From: Phycisphaeraceae bacterium
GTDB taxonomy: Bacteria > Planctomycetota > Phycisphaerae > Phycisphaerales > Phycisphaeraceae
Direction of reading: 5' to 3'
DNA: 64,000 nucleotides
Assembly (NCBI GenBank): GCA_029260715.1
Contig: JAJDCS010000017.1
Location: 112,136 to 176,135, forward strand
Positions 25,611-34,690 of this stretch are shown in pieces; position 1 is the stretch's first letter; each line of letters begins with the position of its first letter. Below the pieces are notes generated by a model. That model was not told where the DNA came from. It searched no databases and was given only the letters and a program-made list of their open reading frames with translations. A program made the position numbers and the translations under genes.

Positions 25611-26381
25611 GTGAGTGACCTAACCCTGCCCGCCGCGATCATCTCCGACATCCACGGCAACCTCGACGCGCTGGAGGTCGCCTTGGCGGACATCGACCGC
25701 CGCGGCATCTCCACCATCGTCTGCCTGGGCGACATCATCGGCTACGGGCCCGACCCGCGCGATTGCATTGATTTAGTCATGCAGCGGTGCGCCTGGTCGC
25801 TCATGGGCAACCACGACTTCGCCGTGCTCTACGAGCCCACGAACTTCAACGCCAGCGCCGAGACCGCCGCGTTCTGGACACGCAGCGAACTCGAAAGCGA
25901 GCCCGACCCCGACCTCCGCGCCAAGCGGTGGAAATACCTGGGCAACCTGCGCGTGCAGGAACACGCCAACCAGTCGCTTTGGGTCCACGGATCCCCCCGG
26001 CGGCCCATCAACGAGTACATCTTCCCAGACGACGTGGTCGCGGCGCCGGGCAAGATCCTGCAGATCTTCGACCGCATGGACGACCGCTGCTTCGTGGGGC
26101 ACACCCACATCTGCGGTGTGTTTACCAGCGAGCCGGACTTCTACCCCCCAGCCGACCTCGACGGGGTATACCCCTTTGCCGACGATGAGAAGTGCATCAT
26201 CAACCCCGGCTCGATCGGTCAGCCGCGGGACCGCGACCCCAGGCTCAGCTACGCCGTGCTGCACGACAACCGCGTGGAGTTCGTACGACTCGAATACGAC
26301 ATCCAAGCCGTGATCAACAAAATCCGCGCGATCGCGCAGCTCAGCGATTTCCTGGGCACTCGTTTACTGGAGGGGCGGTGA
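25611..26381 (+). CDS. Calcineurin-like metallophosphoesterase (YfcE/diadenosine-type)
   Basis: A 256-residue two-metal phosphoesterase. Metal motifs in order: SDIHGNLDAL (Asp, His, about 13-22), CLGDIIGYGPDP (Asp), MGNHDF (Asn, His), WVHGSPRRP (His), VGHTHICGV (His-x-His) and NPGSIGQPRDRDPR near the end. It is likely cytosolic; the natural substrate cannot be read. GTG start with GGAGAGCG in front. The 30-base gap to the lipoprotein gene suggests a shared transcript. Confidence 0.88.
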   Translation: MSDLTLPAAIISDIHGNLDALEVALADIDRRGISTIVCLGDIIGYGPDPRDCIDLVMQRCAWSLMGNHDFAVLYEPTNFNASAETAAFWTRSELESEPDPDLRAKRWKYLGNLRVQEHANQSLWVHGSPRRPINEYIFPDDVVAAPGKILQIFDRMDDRCFVGHTHICGVFTSEPDFYPPADLDGVYPFADDEKCIINPGSIGQPRDRDPRLSYAVLHDNRVEFVRLEYDIQAVINKIRAIAQLSDFLGTRLLEGR

Positions 26382-26399
26382 CGGCGGTGAGGGGTGTCG

Positions 26400-26768
26400 T
26401 CACACGCTGGCGTGCGCCAGCTCTTGGCAGGCCTCTTCGACGTCTTCAAAAAGCGGGAAGGCTGTGTCCAACCGCGTCACTTTGAACAAGAACGCCACGT
26501 TCGGGCGGCAGCTCGCCAGCCCGATCCGCCCACGCATCTGCTCTAGGTCGCTCAGGAACGTCACCAGGCACCCCAGGCAGTCCGAAGCCATGAACTCGAC
26601 CTTGGACATGTCCAACACGAAATAGACCGCGTTCTCGTACCGCATGTGCTGGACCAACTCGCAGACAATCTCCTGCATCTGCAGCCCGGTCAGCTCGCGG
26701 TCCGCGACCGCCACCGTGACGAGGTTATTCACCTGCTCGATTTGTGTGCCTTCTGTGAGCATATTCAT
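26400..26768 (-). CDS. STAS domain protein (anti-anti-sigma type)
   Basis: 122 residues, one STAS domain. VYFVLDMSKVEFMASDCLGCLVTFL (about 51-75) contains the conserved strand and the Ser of the phosphorylation site (ASDCLG); IGLASCRPNVAFLFKVTRLD completes the fold. STAS proteins switch sigma-factor or other regulatory cascades by binding kinase/anti-sigma partners. No kinase is adjacent. The N-terminal MNML could start at either of two ATGs. It converges with the phosphoesterase gene. Confidence 0.88.
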   Translation of the reverse strand: MNMLTEGTQIEQVNNLVTVAVADRELTGLQMQEIVCELVQHMRYENAVYFVLDMSKVEFMASDCLGCLVTFLSDLEQMRGRIGLASCRPNVAFLFKVTRLDTAFPLFEDVEEACQELAHASV

Positions 26769-26983
26769 ACTGTGATACGGCCCGTTCTTTATACGCCTCG
26801 GAGTCGTTATCGGTCGGGGGCTTCTGCGACTTTGCGTGTTTTAGTTAATTTTTAATTCGATCTGCTTACCTAATTGTTACAAGCGGCACAGCCCTCCTCG
26901 GCAGTGTGTTTTAAAGGGGGCTGGCATGCTTATTGGCATCGGCGGGCGCAGTTGGCCGCCGGGCTTCATACAATCGTGCTGTT

Positions 26984-27640
26984 TTGGTTGACGCCCCGTT
27001 CATCTTGCTGGCCAGCCGGTCGCCGCGCCGCGCCGCGTTGCTGCGCGACGCGGGGTACGCGTTTGAGCAGGTTTCGCCACAGTTTGACGACCCGCCCCAG
27101 CCGCGGGCCGACCCGACCCGTCGATCACCAGCGGACCTGGCCACCCACATGGCCCAACAAAAAGCGCACAGCGTCTTGCAAACACTAGAACTTAAGCAAC
27201 ACGCGATCATCCTCGCCGCCGACACGATCGTGGCAGGGCCCAACGGCGACCTGCTGGGCCAACCCGCCACGCCCCGCGAGGCCCGCGACACGCTCCAATC
27301 GCTCATCGGCCAGACCCACACCGTCCACACCGGCGTGTGCCTGCTGGGGCGAGACGCGCTAGAGCCTTGCCGCTTTTCAGACACCTCGCAAGTACGCCTG
27401 GGCCACGTGACGCAAGACCGGCTCGACGCCTACACCGCGTCCGACCAGTGGCGGGGCAAAGCCGGGGGGTACAACCTGTTCGAGTTGCAAGGCCGGTGGC
27501 CCTTCACCGTCACCGGCGACCCCACCACCGTCGTCGGGCTACCCATGCTAAAACTCGCCCACCACCTGCCCGCGTATTGGGCATCACTACAACAACACAC
27601 CGACACCGCGCCGCCGAAGCACACCCCCAACCGATCATGA
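26984..27640 (+). CDS. maf: Maf family nucleotide pyrophosphatase
   Basis: About 218 residues. Maf proteins hydrolyse non-canonical or specific nucleoside triphosphates (dTTP/UTP or methylated forms). Signatures: FILLASRSPRRAALLRDAGY, ILAADTIVAGPNGDLLGQPA, then DQWRGKAGGYNLFELQG and VTGDPTTVVGLPM. The TTG at 26984 is chosen because Maf proteins begin just before the LLASRSPRR motif and a TACAAT hexamer lies nine bases upstream; a TTG at 26933 is possible. Its TGA overlaps the ATG of lpxK (ATGA), so the two are translationally coupled. Confidence 0.87.
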   Translation: MVDAPFILLASRSPRRAALLRDAGYAFEQVSPQFDDPPQPRADPTRRSPADLATHMAQQKAHSVLQTLELKQHAIILAADTIVAGPNGDLLGQPATPREARDTLQSLIGQTHTVHTGVCLLGRDALEPCRFSDTSQVRLGHVTQDRLDAYTASDQWRGKAGGYNLFELQGRWPFTVTGDPTTVVGLPMLKLAHHLPAYWASLQQHTDTAPPKHTPNRS

Positions 27641-28707
27641 GCGACCCAACCCGACGACTGGCGATCATGAGCAACCAAGACCGCTCCCTCAGCGCGGCCC
27701 TGGCCAGAGCGGGCCTGTCGTGCCTGGCGTGGCCGTATCGGGCGGTCATCGCGTCGCGTAACGCCTGCTACAGCTACCGCCTGTGCCGGGCGATCGACCT
27801 GGGCCGCCCGACCGTCAGTGTGGGCAACATCACCACCGGCGGAACCGGCAAAACACCCATGGTGATCGAACTCGCCAACCGCCTGCACCGCCAAGGCAAA
27901 CGCCCCGCCGTCCTACTACGCGGGTACAAAGCCGCCGACACAAATCACAGCGACGAGGCAACCCTGCTAGCCGAATCGCTGGGTGACACAGCCGTGGTCG
28001 AGCCCGGCGCCGACCGCGTCGCCGCCGCCAAGCGCGTGCTCGCCAACGACCCCAATATTGACGTGTTCCTGCTCGACGACGGCTTCCAGCACCGCCGAGT
28101 CAAACGCAACCTGGACCTGGTGCTCATCGACGCGACCCAGCCGTTCGGGCACGGCCGCCTCCTGCCGCGCGGCCTGCTGCGAGAACCACTAACAGCCCTG
28201 CGACGAGCAAACGCCGTCATGATCACCCGCGCCGACCTCATCTCACCGGACCAACTAGCCAAACTCGACCAACGGATCGAGCAACTCACCGGCCGCCCCC
28301 CCACCGCCCACACCGCCCAACGCTGGTCACGGTTTGTGGACCTGCAAGGCAACACCGCCGAGCTACCCGCGTTAAGCCACACGCGCGTGGTCAGCGCCTG
28401 CGGCATCGGCAACCCCGATGCGTTTGAGCGAACCCTGCACAAGCACACCGGCGACGTAACCCACGCCCACCGATTCGAAGACCACCACCACTACACCCGC
28501 GCTGACTTGGACGCGATCTTCCAACGCGCCAAAGACCACGCCGCCGCCGCGGTGGTCACCACCCACAAAGACGCCGTGAAGTGGCGCCCGCTACTGGCCG
28601 ACGGCCCACCGCCCGTGCCCGTGTACTACCCGGCCATGGGCGTGGCGTTCCTCGATGGCGAACAAAACGTCGACACACTGCTGCGAGAAACATTGGCAAG
28701 CGGGTAG
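27637..28707 (+). CDS. lpxK: Tetraacyldisaccharide 4'-kinase (lipid A synthesis)
   Basis: A 356-residue inner-membrane-associated kinase that phosphorylates the 4' position of the lipid A disaccharide. Hydrophobic N-terminal anchor region (AALARAGLSCLAWPYRAVI), Walker A loop VGNITTGGTGKTPMVIEL (about 63-80), LLRGYK, then FLLDDGFQHRR (catalytic Asp region) and THKDAVKW. It shows that the organism makes lipid A. The start overlaps the maf stop by four bases; a second ATG nine codons in is possible. Confidence 0.92.
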   Translation: MSDPTRRLAIMSNQDRSLSAALARAGLSCLAWPYRAVIASRNACYSYRLCRAIDLGRPTVSVGNITTGGTGKTPMVIELANRLHRQGKRPAVLLRGYKAADTNHSDEATLLAESLGDTAVVEPGADRVAAAKRVLANDPNIDVFLLDDGFQHRRVKRNLDLVLIDATQPFGHGRLLPRGLLREPLTALRRANAVMITRADLISPDQLAKLDQRIEQLTGRPPTAHTAQRWSRFVDLQGNTAELPALSHTRVVSACGIGNPDAFERTLHKHTGDVTHAHRFEDHHHYTRADLDAIFQRAKDHAAAAVVTTHKDAVKWRPLLADGPPPVPVYYPAMGVAFLDGEQNVDTLLRETLASG

Positions 28708-28769
28708 CCCCCGCTTAATCACCCGCCCAAGCAGCACCCGCACCGCCCAATCGCTACCATACAGCCATT

Positions 28770-30593
28770 GTGGGTACTACCGCCATGTACGCTCCGACGC
28801 TCGCGCTCGTCCCAGGCCCGGGCTTGCTGTTCGGGCTGCTGCTCGCCTCCGCGATCGTCGGGGGGTACATCTCCCACGCGCTACGCATCCCACGTGTTGT
28901 GGGTTACATCCTCGCGGGCGTCGGGCTGAAGCTGATCCTCCCAGCCGTGCTGGGCATCGAGCCCGACACCACCCAAGCCGTCGAGCTGGCAAAAGCGGCC
29001 AAGCCGCTCCAATCAATCAAAGAGCTCGCGCTGGGGTTGGTCTTGTTCTCTTTCGGCAGGGCGTTTGAAGTCCGCCGGCTACGAGGCATGGGCACGGGCA
29101 TGCTCCGCGTCGGGCTGGCGGGCGCGGCGGCCAGCGCGTTGCTGGTATCCGTCGGTGTTTTCCTCGTTGGCTTGGCGGTGGGTGTGCCGGTGGGGGTGAA
29201 GACACTGGCCGCGTTCTCGCTGCTGCTGGGGTTGGCCGCAATGGAAACCGCGCCGGCCGCCACCATGTTCACCCTCCAAGAATACGAAGCCAAGGGCTCG
29301 ACCAGCGATTCGGTCCTGGGCGTGACCGGCCTGGCGGGCGTGCTCTGCCTGGTCAGCTTCCTGGTAGGGTTCCTGCTCATGGCCAAGGCCGGGCTGCTTG
29401 GCGAGATCAAACTCACGGGTCAGGCCGTGTGGATGGGGATGGCCGTCAGCACACTGGGCAGTATCGCGCTGGGCGCCGCGCTGGGCTTTGTCATGGGCGT
29501 CTTGCACGCCAAGCTGCAGATCGCCGAGACGCTGCTGATTCTTATCGCCACCCTGATCGTCGTCAGCTCCAGCGAGCACTGGCTGCTCGAACGCACGGGC
29601 ATGTCCTACAACGCGCTGCTCACGGCGTTGTGCATGGGCACCGTCTTCGTCAACGTCGCGATCGACCCCGACCGGATGGAGAAAGCCATCGGCACCATCG
29701 GCCCGCCCCTGTTCGTCGGGTTCTTCGTGTTGGCGGGGTACAAACTCGACCTGGGCAAGCTCAGCGAGCTAGGCGGGATCGGCGCCGCCTACATCGTCTG
29801 TAGGGTGATCGGCAAAATCGGCGGCAGTTGGCTGGGCGTGCGCTGGGCCGGGCCCAACGCCGGATTGAGACCCGAAATCGGCATCGGGCTGCTGTGCCAC
29901 GCCTCCATCGTCATCGGCGTGGCGGACTACGTGGCTACCTACTGGCTCGAAGAGTGGCCAAGGCACAGCTTCTTGACCACCATCCTCGGCTCGGCGGTCC
30001 TCTTTGAGGTCTGCGGACCGCTGTTGCTCAAACGCCTGGTCGTGCAATGCGGCGAGGTCAAAGCCGTCACACTCATGCGCCGCACCGGCGCGTCGCCAGA
30101 CGAGGGGCAGTCCATCATCAGCCTCACCGTCGAGGCAACACTCCGGGCCCTGCGCTTCGGACGCGTCGCCACGCCCACCGGCGACCAATCCCTGCAAGTC
30201 CGCCACCTCATGCGCACCAACGTGAAAACGATCCCAGCCGAGGCTTCGTTCGACGAGGTCATGCATATCATGGAAGCCTCGCGGTTCAACCACTTCCCCG
30301 TGACCACGCCCGACGGCAAGCTCATGGGCCTGATACGGCTAAGCGACCTGCGAGAAATCATCTACGACCCGGCCATGACCAACCTCGTCACCGCCGCCGA
30401 CCTGGCCGACCCCAGCGCCAAAGCCGTCTCCGTCGACACCCCCCTCGAACAACTGCTAGCCATCTTCCAAGACAGCAACCTCAGCTCACTGCCTGTGATC
30501 ACCGACGCGGAAACCCGCGAGGTCGTCGGTGTCGTCGAGCAGCGTGACCTGCTGCGCGCGCTGCGCCCGTCAAAAGGTGGGGGCGGACACTAA
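28770..30593 (+). CDS. Cation/proton antiporter (CPA2 type) with two CBS domains
   Basis: About 600 residues. The first 420 are hydrophobic with about 12 membrane helices in the pattern of monovalent cation:proton antiporters (IVGGYISHALRIPRVVGYIL, then AGKxLD-like GYKLDLGKL, and EIGIGLLCHASIVIGVADYV). After a linker, two CBS domains follow (about 470-525 starting VRHLMRTNVKTIPAE, and 535-600 ending VVGVVEQRDLLRALRP), which usually bind adenine nucleotides and gate transport. Transports Na+ or K+ against H+. GTG 28770 with TACCAT nine bases before; ATG 28785 is an alternative. Confidence 0.85.
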   Translation: MGTTAMYAPTLALVPGPGLLFGLLLASAIVGGYISHALRIPRVVGYILAGVGLKLILPAVLGIEPDTTQAVELAKAAKPLQSIKELALGLVLFSFGRAFEVRRLRGMGTGMLRVGLAGAAASALLVSVGVFLVGLAVGVPVGVKTLAAFSLLLGLAAMETAPAATMFTLQEYEAKGSTSDSVLGVTGLAGVLCLVSFLVGFLLMAKAGLLGEIKLTGQAVWMGMAVSTLGSIALGAALGFVMGVLHAKLQIAETLLILIATLIVVSSSEHWLLERTGMSYNALLTALCMGTVFVNVAIDPDRMEKAIGTIGPPLFVGFFVLAGYKLDLGKLSELGGIGAAYIVCRVIGKIGGSWLGVRWAGPNAGLRPEIGIGLLCHASIVIGVADYVATYWLEEWPRHSFLTTILGSAVLFEVCGPLLLKRLVVQCGEVKAVTLMRRTGASPDEGQSIISLTVEATLRALRFGRVATPTGDQSLQVRHLMRTNVKTIPAEASFDEVMHIMEASRFNHFPVTTPDGKLMGLIRLSDLREIIYDPAMTNLVTAADLADPSAKAVSVDTPLEQLLAIFQDSNLSSLPVITDAETREVVGVVEQRDLLRALRPSKGGGGH

Positions 30594-30673
30594 CACCGGT
30601 TCCGTGGCAAGCACCCCCGATCCGTATATAGTGTGTCCGCGTCCGTACACCACACCGAATCTGAGAACGAACC

Positions 30674-31666
30674 ATGATGAACGTCCTCGTCACAGGCGGC
30701 GCCGGCTACATCGGCTCACACGCCGTGAAACACCTGATCGAGCAACGCCACCGCGTCACCGTGCTCGACAACCTCGACCGGGGCCACCGCCAAGCGATCC
30801 ACAAGCAGGCCGCGTTCGAGCAACTGGACCTGCGCCAGACCCAGGAACTGATCGGTGTGCTCAATAAACACAAGACCGACTGCGTGATGCACTTCGCGGC
30901 CCTGGCGTACGTGGGCGAGTCTGTCACGCAGCCGCTGCGCTACTACGACAACAACACCGCCGGCACGCTAAGCCTGCTCCGCGCCATGGACGCCACCGGC
31001 GTCAAGCGCCTGGTCTTCAGCTCCACCTGCGCCACCTACGGCGAACCCGAACGCATGCCCATCACCGAAGACCTGCCCCAATCGCCGATCAACCCCTATG
31101 GCTGGTCAAAATTATTCGTCGAGCGCATCCTCCGCGACTACGCCGCCGCCAACGACGACTTCGCATACGCAGCCTTGCGCTACTTCAACGTCGCCGGCAG
31201 CGCCGCCGACGGCTCACTGGGCGAAGACCACGAACCCGAGACGCACATCATCCCCGTATTGCTCAACGCCGCTTTGGGCAAAATCCCCAAGGTCACTATT
31301 TTTGGCGACGACTACCCCACGCCCGACGGCACGTGCATCCGCGACTACATCCACGTCGAAGACCTCGTCGACGCCCACGCCGTGGTCATGGCCGCTCTGA
31401 AGCCCGGCGACCAACGCTTCTACAACCTGGGCATCGGCAAGGGCCACAGCGTCAAGCAAGTCGTCGAGGCAGCCAAAGCGGTCACGGGGGTTGATTTCAA
31501 AGTCGAGTTGGGCCCCCGCCGCCCCGGCGACCCGCCCCAGCTCTACGCGGACGCGTCCAAAATCAAAAACGAACTCAACTGGCAGGCCCGCGTCACGGAT
31601 ATCCGCCAAGCCGTCGAAAACGCTTGGCAATGGTTCAAGCAGCACCCCGACGGCTACGGCGCCTAA
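30674..31666 (+). CDS. galE: UDP-glucose 4-epimerase
   Basis: A 330-residue short-chain epimerase converting UDP-glucose and UDP-galactose for surface polysaccharide. NAD loop VTGGAGYIGSH (6-16), DNLDRGHRQAI, the catalytic FSSTCATYG and YGWSKLFVE (Tyr-x3-Lys), and late NLGIGKGHSVKQVV. A -10-like TATAGT about 45 bases upstream and GAGAACGA before the start fit a normal leader. A family II mobile element begins ten bases after the stop. Confidence 0.95.
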   Translation: MMNVLVTGGAGYIGSHAVKHLIEQRHRVTVLDNLDRGHRQAIHKQAAFEQLDLRQTQELIGVLNKHKTDCVMHFAALAYVGESVTQPLRYYDNNTAGTLSLLRAMDATGVKRLVFSSTCATYGEPERMPITEDLPQSPINPYGWSKLFVERILRDYAAANDDFAYAALRYFNVAGSAADGSLGEDHEPETHIIPVLLNAALGKIPKVTIFGDDYPTPDGTCIRDYIHVEDLVDAHAVVMAALKPGDQRFYNLGIGKGHSVKQVVEAAKAVTGVDFKVELGPRRPGDPPQLYADASKIKNELNWQARVTDIRQAVENAWQWFKQHPDGYGA

Positions 31667-31675
31667 ACGCTACTC

Positions 31676-31824
31676 ATACGGATCGTAATAAGTGATGTCG
31701 CAACAGGTGTGCCACGGGTTGCTTGCAACCCGTGTTGTCTTTTGCGTTCTCTGCACAGCTTGCAAGCAAGCTGTGCCACCTGATGCGATACTCATTGAAC
31801 GCCAAAACTTTTTATGATCCGTAT
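31676..31824. mobile_element. MITE-like element, family II, copy 2
   Basis: 149 bp with terminal inverted repeats ATACGGATCGTAA and TTATGATCCGTAT. Two perfect hairpins: CACGGGTTGC/TT/GCAACCCGTG (31713-31734) and CACAGCTTGC/AA/GCAAGCTGTG (31754-31775). It lies between galE and the GH94 gene. The rest of that gap (31825-32008) holds AT-rich leader sequence and GGAGGGAGCG near 31970 but no gene I recognise. Confidence 0.75.
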
Positions 31825-32008
31825 CAAACCCAGCGATCCAGTCCCGCCGCCGTTGCCCACCGCCACCGCCACACGCCCCTTCATTTACGCTAAAATGCCG
31901 CGTCCTTGGGGTGGCCCCATGGCAGCGGGCATGCGGCAAGCCTTGCGCGGGACTTGTATTATGTTGGACGGAGGGAGCGCCGCGACACGGCAGCGCCGGT
32001 AGACATCC

Positions 32009-34648
32009 ATGAAAAAAAACTTTGAGCAACAAATCGACGCCATCGTGGCTGAAACCCAGCAACTGCTGAGCGACCCCCAGCGAGCCGCCCAAGCCGCCAT
32101 GCCGGGCCAAGCCTATTTCCTTAGCCAAAACAAAATACTCGCACTGCCCAGGGACAACGGGTACAGCCGATACCCCTACGGGCAAAACGGGTTCAACTTC
32201 TGGGTTTATGCCTCTGGCTACATGCACTCCAACGAAGGGCTCTTCTCCCACTTCCTCCGCGCCGCAGAAGGCCAGGAACCCAACATCGCTTTTTTCATGG
32301 GCCTGCCCAAAGACAACGGCCGGTTCAGTGTTGTCCCGCTCATGCCCGTCCCGCAGAGTTGCTACGAAGCCGACCACGAAAAGACCACCCGCTTCACCGT
32401 CTTCTCCACGAGCGCCGCTTATTTCATCACCCAGACCGATGGGTTGCAGACGGCCCTGCGTGTGCTCGTCACGCCCGACCGCGCGGTCTGCTTCTCCCTC
32501 GAAGCCAGGAACCTCACCGACAAGCCGCGGAGCTTCTTTCTTTCTTCGTATCTCAACCCCTTCCTCCGCCACCAGATCTTCGAGACAGGCGAAGACCGCT
32601 GGTTTAAGGAGGTCCGCGTGCTACCGCCGGGGCCCAAGCAAGGCGAACTGGGCAGCTTCCTGGTCCAAGTCAACGAAGACAAAGACAGGCTGACCTCCGT
32701 GAGCTATTACGGGGTGGTCCGGCGCGGCCTGACGCTCGACGCGGGCAGCAAACTGACCGCCCACGAAGAAACCGCGTCACGCTACCAATACGTCGGCGGC
32801 ACGCGCGGCAGCCTGCACACCGCCTCGCCCCTGGCCGCCGGCACGTTCGGCAAACCCAGACACGTCTGCGCCTTCACCGAAACCGGCATCGCAGGCGACA
32901 TCCTCAAGCTCGAACTCGCGCCCAGCAGCCGCGCACGGCTCGATATCGCGTTCACCCACACCGACGACGCCGCCCTGGCCCAACAGCAAGCCCAGCAACC
33001 GATCGTCTTGGACAAAATCGAAGACGACCTCGACCAACTCGACCAGGCCGACACCTCGCGGCACATACCCTTGACCGCTTCCGTCGGGCCCGCCACCGGC
33101 TCGATCAAGACCGATGTGTTCAACCCCTTCTTCGAGCACCTCAAGCGCCAAGTCGAGTTCTGCTCGTTGATCAAAGGCTACATCCAGCTATCGCCCAACT
33201 CGCTGATCGGCATCCGCGACGTGTTCCAGGCGCTGGAGGGCTTGGCCTTCTGGCGCCCCGACGCCACACGCGCGAAAATGCTCGAAGCGCTTGGCTACAC
33301 CGCGCCCGACGGCCGCTGCTTCCGGCAATACTCACTGCCCTCCGCCGCCGGGCAGGTCGGACGCATGGACCTGCGCCAGTTCATCGACCAGGGCGTGTGG
33401 GTCATCTCCACCATCACCACGTACATCCGCGTCACCGGCGATTGGGCGTTCCTCGACGAAGCCTGCGGGTATTACGAGATCGTCGACGAAGAACGCGGCC
33501 AAGTAAACCCGTCCGACAAGCAAGGCTCCGTGCTCGAGCACATGATCAAGATCATGGACTACATGCTCTCGAAGCGCGACCACGACCTGACCGGCTGCCT
33601 GCGCGCGATGTACGGCGACTGGAACGACGCGCTGGACGGCCTGGGCGTCAGCCAAGACCCGGCCAGGCCGTACGGCTCGGGCGTCAGCGTCATGGCCACA
33701 CTCCAGCTCTACCAAAACTGCCAGGAGATGATCGAGCTGCTCAGCGGGCAAGACAAGCTCAAAGCCAAATACCCCGCGCGCATCAGCCAATACCGCGACG
33801 ACGCCAAGGAACTCGAGCAGGGGCTAAAAAAATACGCGATCGTGCAAGACAGCCAAGGTGAGAAACGCATCGTCCACGGCTGGGGCGACAAGCGGTCTTA
33901 CCTCGTCGGCGGCTTCAAAGACCCCGACGGCAAGGCACGCGACGGGCTTACGTCCAACGCATTCTGGGTGCTCTCGGGGCTGCACGGCAAAGACACCGCG
34001 ATGGGCCGGACCATCCTCGACGCGTTCGGCAGGCTCGACAGCAAGTACGGATTGAAGACGTTCGAGCCGTACTTCGCCGAAGACGCGCCCGGCGTCGGAC
34101 GCATCCGCAAACTGCCGGGCGGCACAGCCGAAAACGCCGCGCCCTACGTACACGCCACCACGTTCGCCGTCATGGCCCTGTTCCAGATGGGGCGGGCAGA
34201 GGAGGCGTGGCAGCAGCTCGAAAAAATCCTGCCGTTCACCGACATCCACGAAAACCTCTCACACTCGCCTTTCGTCATGCCCAACGCCTACGGCTACAAC
34301 CCCGAAAAATTCATCGACGGGCAGAACATGAACGACTGGCAGACGGGCAGCTCCAACGTCGTGCTCAAGACACTGATCCGCTACGTGTTCGGGTTCGAGC
34401 CCACGCTCGATGGGCTGTGGGTCCAGCCGGCCGCGTGGCTGCCGTTCGAGTCCTTCAAGTTCCAAGCGCGCTACCGCGGATGCGACGTGGAGATCACACT
34501 CCAAAACAAAGGCAAGGGCAAGCGAAGCTTCATCGTCGACGGCCAACCCCACGAAGCAACACCCGACCCGCTGCTGGGCACGGACAAGCTGTGGATCGCC
34601 AATGGCTCGCTGGGACAAGACACGCTGCGCGTGAGCGTGACGCAGTAA
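32009..34648 (+). CDS. GH94-like glycoside phosphorylase / family 36 protein
   Basis: An 879-residue protein with the layout of GH94 enzymes (cellobiose/cellodextrin phosphorylase group): N-terminal beta-sandwich (GYSRYPYGQNGFNFWVYASG, about 51-70; later FFLSSYLNPF), then an alpha6/alpha6 barrel with FCSLIKGYIQLSPNSL, RQFIDQGVWVIS, and YGDWNDALDGLG, where the Asp of GDWND is the usual general acid. The C-terminus has VLKTLIRYVFGFEPTLDGLWVQP. These enzymes split beta-glycosides with phosphate. The specificity cannot be read, and the sequence is not close enough for a name. Cytosolic, no signal peptide. Confidence 0.75.
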   Translation: MKKNFEQQIDAIVAETQQLLSDPQRAAQAAMPGQAYFLSQNKILALPRDNGYSRYPYGQNGFNFWVYASGYMHSNEGLFSHFLRAAEGQEPNIAFFMGLPKDNGRFSVVPLMPVPQSCYEADHEKTTRFTVFSTSAAYFITQTDGLQTALRVLVTPDRAVCFSLEARNLTDKPRSFFLSSYLNPFLRHQIFETGEDRWFKEVRVLPPGPKQGELGSFLVQVNEDKDRLTSVSYYGVVRRGLTLDAGSKLTAHEETASRYQYVGGTRGSLHTASPLAAGTFGKPRHVCAFTETGIAGDILKLELAPSSRARLDIAFTHTDDAALAQQQAQQPIVLDKIEDDLDQLDQADTSRHIPLTASVGPATGSIKTDVFNPFFEHLKRQVEFCSLIKGYIQLSPNSLIGIRDVFQALEGLAFWRPDATRAKMLEALGYTAPDGRCFRQYSLPSAAGQVGRMDLRQFIDQGVWVISTITTYIRVTGDWAFLDEACGYYEIVDEERGQVNPSDKQGSVLEHMIKIMDYMLSKRDHDLTGCLRAMYGDWNDALDGLGVSQDPARPYGSGVSVMATLQLYQNCQEMIELLSGQDKLKAKYPARISQYRDDAKELEQGLKKYAIVQDSQGEKRIVHGWGDKRSYLVGGFKDPDGKARDGLTSNAFWVLSGLHGKDTAMGRTILDAFGRLDSKYGLKTFEPYFAEDAPGVGRIRKLPGGTAENAAPYVHATTFAVMALFQMGRAEEAWQQLEKILPFTDIHENLSHSPFVMPNAYGYNPEKFIDGQNMNDWQTGSSNVVLKTLIRYVFGFEPTLDGLWVQPAAWLPFESFKFQARYRGCDVEITLQNKGKGKRSFIVDGQPHEATPDPLLGTDKLWIANGSLGQDTLRVSVTQ

Positions 34649-34690
34649 ACCCCGCGTTTGAGCCAACCGCGATACCGTCCAGCAAGGCCG

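Noticed and set aside
26925..26983. ATG at 26925 as maf start
   Set aside because: It is out of frame with the Maf domain; TTG 26984 with TACAAT upstream fits the family start better.
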